Shown piece after piece: positions 16,577 to 25,494 of a DNA stretch of 64,000 nt. Position numbers and translations under genes: made by a program. Position 1 is the stretch's first letter; every line of letters begins with the position of its first letter. This stretch comes from Flavobacteriaceae bacterium YJPT1-3 (GTDB lineage: Bacteria; Bacteroidota; Bacteroidia; Flavobacteriales; Flavobacteriaceae): positions 2,335,501 through 2,399,500 of the forward strand of contig CP123444.1 of NCBI GenBank assembly GCA_029866965.1. The letters run 5' to 3'. The notes under the pieces are model-generated. The model was not told the origin of the DNA. It ran no database searches and saw only the letters and a program-made list of their open reading frames with translations.

Positions 16577-17059
16577 TTACAAATAGGCCGCTAGCTTGCT
16601 GATCGTCTCTTCGTAATCATAACGTATATCCGGGTGGAGAGCTTCACTTTTGTTTTTGGCCAGTGTCCATTGACGCTCCAGGCTATTTCGAAGCACTTTG
16701 TTTTTCCTGATACTCGGACGAACTTGGGTCAGCTGTTCACAAAAGTGCAGCAACAAAGCAACTTCAGTCTCCTTATTCTTAGAATACCGGATAAAGGTTT
16801 TGGTTTGCTTTAAAATTTTCCGAACACTTTTTTTGATCAAATAGTAGCGCGTGGATTGGATTTGGGCAAAAGACTCCACCATCCATTCTTTGACGCTGGC
16901 CACATACGACGGCTCGTGCTCTGCTTCAAAAAGTAAATAGGTAAGTAATTCCTTATTTTCCTTTTTAAATACAGCCATGCGTGCACAGAGGGCGATTAGA
17001 TCTTCTCTTGGAAGTTCTTTGAGTGCACGTCTGAGATCGGGGAGCTTAGCGGCTTTCAT
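16577..17059 (-). CDS. Conserved all-helical protein, unknown function
   Basis: 160 residues, Lys/Arg/Leu-rich and predicted helical throughout. The opening KLPDLRRALKELPREDLIALCARM and the close HPDIRYDYEETISKL are distinctive. Cytosolic: no signal or membrane segment. I recall proteins of this kind in other flavobacteria without a named function. It is divergent from the GH109-like gene, whose start lies 73 bp away. Confidence 0.75.
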   Translation of the reverse strand: MKAAKLPDLRRALKELPREDLIALCARMAVFKKENKELLTYLLFEAEHEPSYVASVKEWMVESFAQIQSTRYYLIKKSVRKILKQTKTFIRYSKNKETEVALLLHFCEQLTQVRPSIRKNKVLRNSLERQWTLAKNKSEALHPDIRYDYEETISKLAAYL

Positions 17060-17132
17060 GGGGCAAACATCGACAATTATTGTAAATTTCCTTTTCGAGT
17101 AGCACTAAAGAATCCAAAACAAAGCGGAAACT

Positions 17133-18489
17133 ATGAAATCAAGACGTCAGTTTTTACAGCAAACCGCCTTGGCCGGAGCAGCTTTGACCGTTGCACCTTC
17201 CTGGAGCTTGTCGGCTTCCTCATCGGGGGGAAGATCCGCTTCGCGTTGGGTTGATCGGGCTGGGACTGCGAGGGACTAATCATTTGAATAATTTACTCCA
17301 ACGCCAGGACATTCAGGTAACGGCAATTTGTGATATTGATGCTAAACGCAATACCCTTGCTCTAGAACTGATTGAAAAGGCAGGGCACTCCAGACCGAAG
17401 GTGTATGGAGCACACGAGACTGATTATCTGGCCCTGCTCGAGCTAAAAACAGTGGATGCCGTCATCATTTCTACCCCCTGGTTATGGCACACCCGCATGG
17501 CGGTCGATGCTATGCAGGCGGGGAAATACACGGGAGTAGAGGTATCTGCGGCGAATACCCTGACTGAATGTTGGGATTTGGTCAATACTCATGAGGCAAC
17601 CGGTAGTCATCTGATGATCTTAGAAAATGTCAATTTCCGTCGGGATGTAATGGCCGTACTAAATATGGTGCGACAAGGAGTGTTTGGTGAACTGTTGCAC
17701 TTTCGGTGCGGTTACCAGCACGATTTGCGTTTCGTTAAATTTAATGACGGGAACACCGCCTATGGCAAGGGAGCAGAATTTGGGGATAAAGGAATTTCTG
17801 AATCTAAATGGCGCACTCAACATTCCTTAAAGCGCAATGCTGACGTTTATCCCACCCATGGGGTAGGACCGGTTACGGCCTTCTGCGATATTAACCGAGG
17901 GAATCGTTTTGTCAGCATGACTTCGCATGCGACCAAAGCCAGAGGCCTGCATAAATACATCGTCGATACGGCTGGAGCTGATCACCCCAATGCCGCTCTG
18001 GAATGGAAACAAGGCGATATCATTACCTCTACCATTGATACGGCCAATGGAGAAACCATCATCGTCACCCATGATTGCAATTCACCGCGCCCGTATTCCC
18101 TGGGTTTCCGGGTTCAGGGTACCGAAGGCCTTTGGGAGGTTGACGGCAGTAGGATTTATGTGGAAGGCGTTAGTGAGCCTCATCGTTGGGACGATGCACA
18201 AGCCTGGCTGGATAAATACGATCATCCTTTATGGAAAAAGTATGGCGCTTTCGCGGAAGGTTCCGGTCACGGGGGCATGGACTTTTTTGTGTTGAATGCT
18301 TTTGTGGAGTGTGCAAAGCAAAATAGTGCTCCACCACTGGATGTTTACGACGCGGCTGCCTGGAGTGCGATCACCCCCTTATCGGAGAAGTCGATCGCGG
18401 CCAAGGGTGAGCCGCAACTTTTTCCTGATTTCACCCGTGGACTCTGGATTCAAAGAGCGCCTTATCCCTGGATGAACGATAGCTATTAA
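17133..18489 (+). CDS. GH109-like Gfo/Idh/MocA oxidoreductase, Tat-exported, with a +1 frameshift
   Basis: The open frame from TTG 17191 to 18489 encodes the enzyme, but its N-terminus is not a signal. An ATG at 17133 in another frame encodes a textbook Tat signal (MKSRRQFLQQTALAGAAL) and then stops at 17277. Removing one G from the six at 17225-17230 joins signal and enzyme as SASSSGEDPLRVGLIGLGLRG. The body has the NAD loop GLIGLGLRG, YPTHGVGP, GHGGMDF and a C-terminal FPDFTRGLW, as in family GH109 (alpha-N-acetylgalactosaminidase, NAD-dependent retaining mechanism). It heads a four-gene operon. The extra G may be real or a sequence error. Confidence 0.85.
17225..17230 (+). other. G6 tract causing the frameshift
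   Basis: Six consecutive G residues lie at the junction between the Tat signal frame and the enzyme frame. Five would restore one open reading frame of about 451 codons. Confidence 0.8.
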
Positions 18490-18494
18490 GAACG

Positions 18495-19580
18495 ATGATG
18501 CGAACGCGAGCCCCGGGACGTATTTGTTTGTTCGGAGACCATCAGGATTATCTGGGGTTACCCGTCATTGCCTGTGCGATTGATCGCTTCATCACCGTGG
18601 AAGGGAATCTTAATCAGCATGATCAACTTCACATTGAACTGCCCGATTTAGGCACCTCTCCGAACATCAAACTTCATCAGGAAGCCGTGAAGCCGGGAGA
18701 TCATCTTCAATCGGCTGTGAACGTGTTGTTGAACAAGGGTTACTCTATAAATCAGGGAGCGGAAGTGAGCATTCAAGGAAATGTGCCTATCAACGCAGGT
18801 CTTTCCAGTTCCTCCGCCATGACCGTAGCCTGGGTACATTGGCTCCTTAAAGCCTATGATGACGCTGATGCGTGGAGTCCAGAACAGATCGCAGAACTGG
18901 CCTACCAGGCGGAAGTGGTGGAGCAACAAGCCTCGGGTGGCCGCATGGACCAATACACCAGCGCTTATGGAGGTGTGGTCTATATCGAGACAGAAAAACA
19001 AGGGGCCATTACCGAACTTACGAGCTTGCAAAAGCACATGATCGATACGCAAGTCGCACTAATCATCGGGGTCTCCGGAATACCGAAACAGACTGACGCC
19101 CTACTGAAAAAAATAAAGGATCAGGCGTTGGAAGCGGTAGCCATCGTTAAAAAAGCTTTTCCCAAATTTGATCTTAAAGCAGCCCTGGTGCATGAGTACG
19201 ATCAGTATCAAACCCTTTTACCAGCTTCTCTTAAATCCATATTTTATGCGGCTTTGAAGAATCATCAGCTCACCCAACAAGCCGCGCAAGAATTACGCAA
19301 AGACGCTCCCGATTTAACCCGATTGGGTGGATTGATGAATGAGCATCATCAGGTACTACGGGATAACTTAAAAATAACGGTACCTCGAATTGACGCTATG
19401 ATCGAAGCAGCTCTGAATACCGGCGCTTTGGGAGCCAAAATTGTAGGCTCAGGAGGGGGAGGCAGCATTTGCGCATGGGTGGCTCAAGAGAACCAGCAGG
19501 CTATAGAGAAAGCATTGATAAAAGCAGGCGCCGTTGAAGTAGCTGCGGTTCAGATCAGTCCGGGAACTCTAGAATTATGA
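18495..19580 (+). CDS. GHMP-family sugar kinase (galactokinase-like)
   Basis: 361 residues. Motif 1 resembles galactokinase (APGRICLFGDHQDYLGLP, residues 6-23). Motif 2 is INAGLSSSSA (about 99-108), the ATP phosphate loop. GRMDQYTSAYGG carries the catalytic-type Asp. Motif 3 is IVGSGGGGS near residue 330. Such kinases usually phosphorylate the anomeric C1 hydroxyl of a sugar. The substrate is inferred from context to be GalNAc or a related sugar, but L-fucose- or heptose-type substrates are not excluded. It follows the GH109 gene by 5 bp and overlaps the next gene by 4 bp. Confidence 0.87.
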   Translation: MMRTRAPGRICLFGDHQDYLGLPVIACAIDRFITVEGNLNQHDQLHIELPDLGTSPNIKLHQEAVKPGDHLQSAVNVLLNKGYSINQGAEVSIQGNVPINAGLSSSSAMTVAWVHWLLKAYDDADAWSPEQIAELAYQAEVVEQQASGGRMDQYTSAYGGVVYIETEKQGAITELTSLQKHMIDTQVALIIGVSGIPKQTDALLKKIKDQALEAVAIVKKAFPKFDLKAALVHEYDQYQTLLPASLKSIFYAALKNHQLTQQAAQELRKDAPDLTRLGGLMNEHHQVLRDNLKITVPRIDAMIEAALNTGALGAKIVGSGGGGSICAWVAQENQQAIEKALIKAGAVEVAAVQISPGTLEL

Positions 19581-20434
19581 CTACTTCTTTGATCATTTTG
19601 GCAGGCGGCGCCTCCACTCGCATGAAAAAATCAACAGGACAAGCGCTGGATTCTTCGCTAGTTCAGCAGGCCAACGCACGTAGCAAAGCATTGATCCATG
19701 TGGGTGACCATCCCATGTTAGATTATCTGTTGTATCAGGCAAAGCAAGGAGGCATATCAAGGGTATTTATAGTGACCGGGCCGGATGCCGCACTTTTTAA
19801 GGCCTATTTTGGCCAGAAGGACCGAGACAATTCCTATCATGGTCTCCAGATCAATTTTGCCACTCAGCATATTCCTCAGCATCGCTCGAAACCCTGGGGT
19901 ACAGCCGATGCTGTGTTCCAAACCATGGACCAGTATCCCGAACTACAAAGGAGCTCTTTTCTGGTCTGTAACTGTGATAATCTCTACAGCGAAGGAGCCT
20001 TCCACGAGCTGATCCACACAACTGAGAAGCATGCCCTGATCAGTTATGATCGCCAGGCGCTCCAGTTTCCGGAATCGCGTATCGCTCGTTTTGCCTTGCT
20101 TAATTTCAATGAAAAGGACGAATTATTGGGTTTGGTAGAAAAACCCGAATTGAAAGCCATGTCCAGCTATAAACAGAGCGATGGCAGCTTTCGCGTAAGC
20201 ATGAATATCTTTAAATTTCAAGGGGAGAAATTTTGGCCTTTTGTAAAGAATTGTCCTGTGAACCCGTTACGAGAAGAAAAAGAACTACCCTCGGCCATCG
20301 AGGCCATGATCGCTCAGGGAATCACTGTAAAAGGGCTGCCCCGCGCAGAACACGTGCCCGATCTGACGGCAAAGGAAGATATTTTACAAATGAAGTCCTA
20401 TCTTTCAAACCACATGGCCAAGCTCAATTGGTGA
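19577..20434 (+). CDS. Sugar-phosphate nucleotidyltransferase
   Basis: 285 residues, single NTP-transferase Rossmann domain. The signature LAGGASTRMKKS opens the protein, and SKALIHVGDHPMLDYLLYQA follows. FLVCNCDNLYS holds the metal-binding Asp (CDN). LVEKP is the family's sugar-side motif. No left-handed beta-helix is attached. It should join a sugar 1-phosphate to a nucleotide, the logical next step after a C1 kinase. Start overlaps the kinase stop (ATGA), so the two are translationally coupled. A one-mismatch palindrome copy lies at 20187-20200. Confidence 0.85.
   Translation: MTTSLIILAGGASTRMKKSTGQALDSSLVQQANARSKALIHVGDHPMLDYLLYQAKQGGISRVFIVTGPDAALFKAYFGQKDRDNSYHGLQINFATQHIPQHRSKPWGTADAVFQTMDQYPELQRSSFLVCNCDNLYSEGAFHELIHTTEKHALISYDRQALQFPESRIARFALLNFNEKDELLGLVEKPELKAMSSYKQSDGSFRVSMNIFKFQGEKFWPFVKNCPVNPLREEKELPSAIEAMIAQGITVKGLPRAEHVPDLTAKEDILQMKSYLSNHMAKLNW
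20187..20200. repeat. Palindrome copy with one mismatch
   Basis: GCTTTCGCGTAAGC inside the nucleotidyltransferase gene, one base off the 14-bp palindrome. Confidence 0.65.
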
Positions 20435-20450
20435 TGTTAAATCCTAGCCT

Positions 20451-22262
20451 ATGATCGATCTGTCTACCCTTGACATCATTATCATTATTGCTCTTTTTTC
20501 CATCATTCTGATTATCGGTTTTTCGGTGGGTCGTGCCTCCGGAAAGGACACCGCACAATACTTTCTTTCCGGGCGTAATATGCCCTGGTGGTTGCTGGGT
20601 CTCTCTATGGTAGCCACCACCTTTTCAACCGATACGCCTAACCTGGTTACCGATATTGTGCGCACCAACGGGGTTTCCGGGAATTGGGTGTGGTGGGCCT
20701 TTCTTATTACGGGCTTATTGACCGTATTTGTCTACGCCAAACTCTGGCGCAAGTCGGCGGTCAAGACCGATATCGAATTTTACGAATTGCGCTATGGGGG
20801 AGCTCCTGCTCGATTTCTTAGGGCATTCCGTTCCATCTATTTAGGCGTTCTTTTTAATGTGTTGGCCATGGCCGGAGTGACTTTGGCAGCGATAAAGATC
20901 GGTCAGGTGATGTTGGGATTAGCGCCCGAAACTACCGTGCTTATTGCCGGTCTGGTCACCGTGGTGTTTAGTGCTATTGGTGGATTTAAAGGTGTTGTCT
21001 ACACTGATTTTATTCTCTTTTTTGTGGCCATGACCGGAGCCATCGGTGCGGCCATTTATATTGTCGGTTTACCCCAGGTTGGAGGATTGGATGCTATGAT
21101 CGCTCATGAAAACGTACAGGACAAGCTTGATATCCTCCCGGCCTTTGATGACACCGAGATGATCATTACCCTGCTCGTTATTCCTTTGGCTGTGCAGTGG
21201 TGGAGCTCCTGGTATCCTGGGTCGGAGCCCGGAGGCGGTGGGTATGTGGCCCAGCGGATGTTAGCAGCACAAGATGAAAATCACGCCATTGGAGCTACGT
21301 TCTTTTACAACATCATGCATTACGCCTTGCGCCCCTGGCCCTGGATCTTAGTCGCGCTGGCTTCTTTAATTGTCTTTCCTGATCTGGCCAGTATTCAGGA
21401 GGCGTTTCCTAATGTGACCGAGGATAAACTGGGTCAGGATTTGGCGTATTCTGCCATGCTGACCTTACTGCCCAGCGGTTTGCTGGGTCTGGTATTGGCT
21501 TCTCTGGCAGCGGCGTATATGAGTACGATTAGCACCCACCTGAACTGGGGGGCCTCCTATGTGGTCAATGATTTTTACGCCCAACAGGTTAGGCCAGAGG
21601 CTTCAGAAAAGCATTTGGTTTTGGTGGGAAGGATCACCACCGTGATTTTGATGATCATTAGTGCTAGTATCGCTTTGGCCCTGACCAATGCGCTTCAATT
21701 GTTCGATTATATACTGATGTTCGGGGCGGGAACTGGACTTATTTTCATCCTGCGCTGGTTTTGGTGGCGCATCAATGCCTGGACAGAGATCAGTGCCATG
21801 CTGGCCAGCGGATTGATTTCTTTGTTGCTCGTATTCACGCCTCTGGGTGAAACATTATTTGGGGCTGAAGGTTGGCTTCCCGCCTACGCGAAGTTTCCCT
21901 TCGTTGTGGTCTGTACGACCATAATCTGGTTATTGGTGACCTACCTCACGCCACCCGAAAGGAACTCGACCCTATTTCGATTTTACCGGCGCACTCAACC
22001 CGGCGGGCCGGGCTGGGAAAAGGTTCGAAAAGATGCCTTGATCGCTGAAGAAGAAATCGTAGAAGACCGATCGGAATGGAGTGTGCCTTCAGGCATTATA
22101 GCCATGTTAATTGGCTGTGTGCTGATCTATTCAGCCATGTTCACTACCGGATACCTGATCTACGGTCGTATGACTCAGGCGCTCTTGCTTGGAGGAGTTT
22201 GTATAATCGCAGCATTCGCCCTCATACGGGTGTGGAAACGTATCCGAGGTCGGGTCTTGTGA
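20451..22262 (+). CDS. Sodium:solute symporter (SSS family)
   Basis: 603 residues with about 14 hydrophobic segments. FLSGRNMPWWLLGLSMVATTFSTDTPNLV (residues ~38-66) is the SSS opening motif, and KGVVYTDFILFFVAM is further family sequence. The long C-terminal part has a loop rich in Glu and Arg before the last two helices. It imports a small organic solute with sodium ions across the inner membrane. It is the fourth gene of the operon, 16 bp after the nucleotidyltransferase, so it most likely imports the sugar used by the kinase. Confidence 0.9.
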   Translation: MIDLSTLDIIIIIALFSIILIIGFSVGRASGKDTAQYFLSGRNMPWWLLGLSMVATTFSTDTPNLVTDIVRTNGVSGNWVWWAFLITGLLTVFVYAKLWRKSAVKTDIEFYELRYGGAPARFLRAFRSIYLGVLFNVLAMAGVTLAAIKIGQVMLGLAPETTVLIAGLVTVVFSAIGGFKGVVYTDFILFFVAMTGAIGAAIYIVGLPQVGGLDAMIAHENVQDKLDILPAFDDTEMIITLLVIPLAVQWWSSWYPGSEPGGGGYVAQRMLAAQDENHAIGATFFYNIMHYALRPWPWILVALASLIVFPDLASIQEAFPNVTEDKLGQDLAYSAMLTLLPSGLLGLVLASLAAAYMSTISTHLNWGASYVVNDFYAQQVRPEASEKHLVLVGRITTVILMIISASIALALTNALQLFDYILMFGAGTGLIFILRWFWWRINAWTEISAMLASGLISLLLVFTPLGETLFGAEGWLPAYAKFPFVVVCTTIIWLLVTYLTPPERNSTLFRFYRRTQPGGPGWEKVRKDALIAEEEIVEDRSEWSVPSGIIAMLIGCVLIYSAMFTTGYLIYGRMTQALLLGGVCIIAAFALIRVWKRIRGRVL

Positions 22263-22287
22263 GTATTCAAAACAGAGTCCAAGACCG

Positions 22288-23223
22288 CTAGTCCAGACCC
22301 AATTGGGTTCGCAGGGACTCGTCAGCCGTGCCGTTCTGGCGCCAGTAGGGAGTTTTTAGACGTTCTTTACGCGTGGCTGTGGTGGTCATCTGCTTGGCGT
22401 TAGGACCGAAGCCACTGGTAAATGATTCTTCCCAACCCGTGATTCCAAATGGAAAAGTCGTTTCGTAAAAGAGGGTGAGCTTTCGCGAAAGCGAAGGAAA
22501 ATCGATGGTATAAACACCGGGCTTATGACTAACCTTAGCCGTATAGGCCTGTATCTTCTGATGCTTGAGTCGGAGATACTCCAAATTAGGGATGATCTCC
22601 AGCGTTCCGGTGGGTAATTCATCGGGATTTACCCGGAGCAAGGTCCACAGTTCATTTTCGAGGATGGTCTTGGGTAGGCTGTAGTGTTGATCGGCCTCCC
22701 CTTCAAAATAAGAATGGGCCTGTATCTCAAACTGCTCCCGATTATTGATCTGAGCATAGACTTGACCGCACCACTCTTGAATACTGTTGGTGACCTTAAT
22801 CGCATGGTCCTCGCTCGACAAAGGGAGGAAAGTGCTGTTCATGATGGAATACGGATAAATACCGGTCACAAAATTCTTAGTGCTGTTCAATTTGAGTACA
22901 GGCACGTTTGAATCCTGTTGCTGGTCTGCCTTGACCTGTTGATCCGGTAAAAAATCTTCGGTGACATAAATAAGTACGGCGGTTCCTTTACGGAGTTCTC
23001 CGTAGCGGGCTTGTTCAAGAGTATATGAGGATATTTCAGCTTCGCCGGCGAACCAATAGTCTTTAAACTCATCGCTAAGGCTTCGAAGTTCAGCTTCTGC
23101 CTCATAAGCGCTGGGGGCTAAAGCTTCTGAGACTTTGGAGACGCCTTGTTGAGCAAGGTGTTGCTCTTTATTGGTTTGACAGCTTAGGAACAATACGCTC
23201 AGTAGAAGAAAGGTGTATTTCAT
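22288..23223 (-). CDS. Lipoprotein paired with Maf, unknown function
   Basis: 311 residues with a lipobox (SVLFLSC, Cys15). Recognisable blocks are DYWFAGEAEISSYTLEQARYG, VTGIYPYSIMNSTFLP, IQEWCGQVYAQINNR and HSYFEGEADQHYSLPK. I recall this family in flavobacteria under the label septum formation inhibitor Maf, apparently carried over from the adjacent true maf gene; it has no Maf motif. Its role at the cell envelope is unknown. Same strand as maf, 49 bp downstream. A palindrome copy at 22479-22492 is read as LSRK. Confidence 0.75.
   Translation of the reverse strand: MKYTFLLLSVLFLSCQTNKEQHLAQQGVSKVSEALAPSAYEAEAELRSLSDEFKDYWFAGEAEISSYTLEQARYGELRKGTAVLIYVTEDFLPDQQVKADQQQDSNVPVLKLNSTKNFVTGIYPYSIMNSTFLPLSSEDHAIKVTNSIQEWCGQVYAQINNREQFEIQAHSYFEGEADQHYSLPKTILENELWTLLRVNPDELPTGTLEIIPNLEYLRLKHQKIQAYTAKVSHKPGVYTIDFPSLSRKLTLFYETTFPFGITGWEESFTSGFGPNAKQMTTTATRKERLKTPYWRQNGTADESLRTQLGLD
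22479..22492. repeat. GCTTTCGCGAAAGC palindrome, copy 3
   Basis: Perfect copy inside the Maf-neighbour lipoprotein gene, read as LSRK rather than AFAKA. Confidence 0.9.
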
Positions 23224-23272
23224 GGGTGTGAAGACTTGAATTTTTACCTCCTTAAGATACGGAATTAAGCCA

Positions 23273-23863
23273 TTAGACTGCGGCTAGTTCCATAAGCATC
23301 TTATAGACCAGATGGGTTGGAAAACCCATAACTGTGTTAAAGGATCCTTCAATTTTGGTCACGGCTACATGGCCTAGCCATTCCTGAATGCCATAGGCTC
23401 CCGCCTTGTCCATGGGATTCCCGTTTTTCACGTAATAGATCATTTCTTCCTCACTTAAGTCACGTACATGCACCGTGGCCATGTCACTGGCGGTCACGAC
23501 TTCTTCGGTGTTCATGCCGCAAATGGAGGAAATGACGGTGTGCTCTTTGCCGGAGAGGCTTCTTAGCATGCTGTAGGCCTGCATTTGCGATTGTGGCTTA
23601 CCCAAGGCTTTTCCTTCGTGCCAGACGATGGTATCCCCGGTCAATACGATTTGGTTGGGCTCAATATCATCCTTAAAAGCCAGAATTTTTTGAAGAGCCA
23701 CGTGCTCTGGAATATGCACTCCGGTCAGTTCAGGCGGAAAGGTTTCATTGATCTCTCTTACTCGGGTCACAAAGTCAACCCCGAGGTCTTTAAGCAATTG
23801 TTGTCTTCGGGGGGAGCCACTGGCTAGAATGATGGTTTTTTCGCGTAGTTTTTCTGCAAGCAT
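23273..23863 (-). CDS. maf: Maf family nucleoside triphosphate pyrophosphatase
   Basis: Start set at ATG 23863 (MLAEKLREKTIILASGSPRR), giving 196 residues; the longer frame to 23971 lies inside the prenyltransferase gene. ASGSPRRQQLL is the phosphate-binding signature, LTGDTIV the metal-binding Asp, and KNGNPMDKAGAYGIQ the C-terminal motif. Members hydrolyse non-canonical or methylated NTPs (house-cleaning), and were first linked to septum formation. It follows the UbiA gene by 8 bp. Confidence 0.93.
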   Translation of the reverse strand: MLAEKLREKTIILASGSPRRQQLLKDLGVDFVTRVREINETFPPELTGVHIPEHVALQKILAFKDDIEPNQIVLTGDTIVWHEGKALGKPQSQMQAYSMLRSLSGKEHTVISSICGMNTEEVVTASDMATVHVRDLSEEEMIYYVKNGNPMDKAGAYGIQEWLGHVAVTKIEGSFNTVMGFPTHLVYKMLMELAAV

Positions 23864-23871
23864 GAATGGTT

Positions 23872-24765
23872 TTATGTTAGTCCGAGTGTGAATATAGCCA
23901 AAATGCCTACGATCATGGTGAGCTTTAACACTATCGAAAGAAAACCATAGTCCTTCTCTTTTGCCTTCCATATTCTAAAGGCGAAATAGCCCAATGGTCC
24001 TACGACGCCGATCAGTAGATGAGCAACCACCCACGAATTGGCGTATAAATACCTGAATAGGTACCACACTAGCAGGATGATGATCAAAATAGTCAATCCG
24101 GCAAGAAGATGTTGCGTACGCTCACGTCCGGCAACGATAGGTAAGGTTTTAGATCCGATAAAATGATCGCCTTTGAGATCCTGTAGATCTTTAACCATTT
24201 CGCGAAGCCAGTTGAGTAATGCGGCCATAACAGCAATGTCTAAGATGACCATAAATGCGGTCTGTACGGCTTCACTTAAAAAAGGCATCAGGTCAAAGAT
24301 CCCGACTAATAAGATGCTGAGACCCACCAACAAACTAACCACTACGTTGCCCACCACGGCGATGTGCTTCCAGGAGGTTGCGTAGATGTAGAGCAGGGCA
24401 GAGGTAAGCACGAAGAGGAGGGTAAGTTTGGGCTGATGCTCCAAATAGGAGAGGTAAAAACCTAAGCCTACACCGATGATGTTCAATATCAGGTAGGCAT
24501 TGAAAGCCTTGTTTTCACTAATCCACTTACCGATGAGTACCTGGTTGGGTTTATTGATCCGGTCTGCCTCGAGGTCTTGAATGTCATTGATGATATATCC
24601 TGCGGCAGCAATCAATACGGTGGCGAAGACGAGCAGCGCAAAGCGGGAAGGGGTTAAATAGACCGGTACCTCCATCGCTTCCAAAAGACCAAAGCGCACG
24701 GTCACTTGAGCAAAAGCGATCATCAATAGATTAGGAAAGCGAATAAGTCGAAGGAGAGACTTCAT
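23872..24765 (-). CDS. UbiA-family prenyltransferase, geranylgeranylglycerol-phosphate synthase-like
   Basis: 297 residues with about eight membrane helices. The two Asp motifs of UbiA enzymes are seen as NDIQDLEADRINKP (residues ~60-73) and a second, less canonical, DLQDLKGD (near 192-199). In flavobacteria proteins of this type are named geranylgeranylglycerol-phosphate geranylgeranyltransferase by similarity to archaeal lipid enzymes; menaquinone or heme O side-chain transfer is the alternative. First gene of a minus operon with maf and the lipoprotein. Confidence 0.83.
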   Translation of the reverse strand: MKSLLRLIRFPNLLMIAFAQVTVRFGLLEAMEVPVYLTPSRFALLVFATVLIAAAGYIINDIQDLEADRINKPNQVLIGKWISENKAFNAYLILNIIGVGLGFYLSYLEHQPKLTLLFVLTSALLYIYATSWKHIAVVGNVVVSLLVGLSILLVGIFDLMPFLSEAVQTAFMVILDIAVMAALLNWLREMVKDLQDLKGDHFIGSKTLPIVAGRERTQHLLAGLTILIIILLVWYLFRYLYANSWVVAHLLIGVVGPLGYFAFRIWKAKEKDYGFLSIVLKLTMIVGILAIFTLGLT

Positions 24766-24937
24766 TACTTGGGTTAGTTTCTAAGCGGGTTAGGCGAGTG
24801 CAATTTATTACAATCCTCCAAAACAAAACCATCTCCAGTAAAAAGGGTCTCGAAAACAAGTGAAATTTAGTACGAAGGCTCTGCCTGCAGTCAGCTTTCT
24901 TCTAAGTCGTGCACGTAAATAAAAGAATTTTCCACTC

Positions 24938-25336
24938 TCAGAATCCAGCATTGGAATCTAACAATTCGTTAGTGATGAATAGGACGTATTCTGCATCGCA
25001 GGTAGTGCTGCTCGAAAAAGTCCACAATTCATCCTGTATATCCTCTTGTGAATAGACTACTTCATTATCTGACCCGGTAGAGCTATACAACACCAGCGAA
25101 GTCAATCCTCGTGATTGGGAAGGGGATATAAAGGCTTCGCTATCAGAAGCAACGGACAGGAATTGTCTCGCACCGGCTTCAATCAAAAACTCCCGATCTT
25201 CATCGGTGATCCAAAGGAGATCGATAGTACTGTCATTTTGCACGTAGTACTCTGTTCGAAAGACAGGATCTTCGTCTGATTCACATTGGGTCGCCAGAAG
25301 AAAGGGTGCAATCAGAATAAACCAAATCTTTTTCAT
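24938..25336 (-). CDS. Small lipoprotein, unknown function
   Basis: 132 residues with a signal and lipobox (LLATQC, Cys18). The mature part is acidic, with FRTEYYVQNDSTIDLLW, then Ser-rich segments (SVASDSEAFISPSQS), and a single internal Cys (TTCDAEYV). No family recognised. Stand-alone between the UbiA group and the head-GIN operon. Confidence 0.68.
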   Translation of the reverse strand: MKKIWFILIAPFLLATQCESDEDPVFRTEYYVQNDSTIDLLWITDEDREFLIEAGARQFLSVASDSEAFISPSQSRGLTSLVLYSSTGSDNEVVYSQEDIQDELWTFSSSTTCDAEYVLFITNELLDSNAGF

Positions 25337-25416
25337 TGCAGTTCTTTGGGATCTAGATGTAAAACCAGGCTAGTGGTTGCGTCACTCGTTAAAGAGCATT
25401 CCAAATAAGGATTCGA

Positions 25417-25445
25417 CAAAAAAAGCAGAGACCTTAAATCTCTGC
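25417..25445 (-). terminator. Terminator of the PspC/head-GIN operon
   Basis: On the minus strand the stem GCAGAGA/TCTCTGC with a seven-base loop is followed by seven T residues, 50 bp after the head-GIN stop. A GATT tandem run lies between (near 25453-25466). Confidence 0.82.
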
Positions 25446-25494
25446 TTCCTCCGATTGATTGATTGATCAGGTTGATTGATGAACGAATACGGGA

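Noticed and set aside
22253-22286. GGTCTTG/CAAGACC hairpin after the symporter gene as a terminator
   Set aside because: The stem is only 7 bp with a 20-base loop and there is no T run.
25453-25482. GATT tandem run as a regulatory repeat
   Set aside because: It lies just after an operon stop and before its terminator; it looks like simple-sequence drift.
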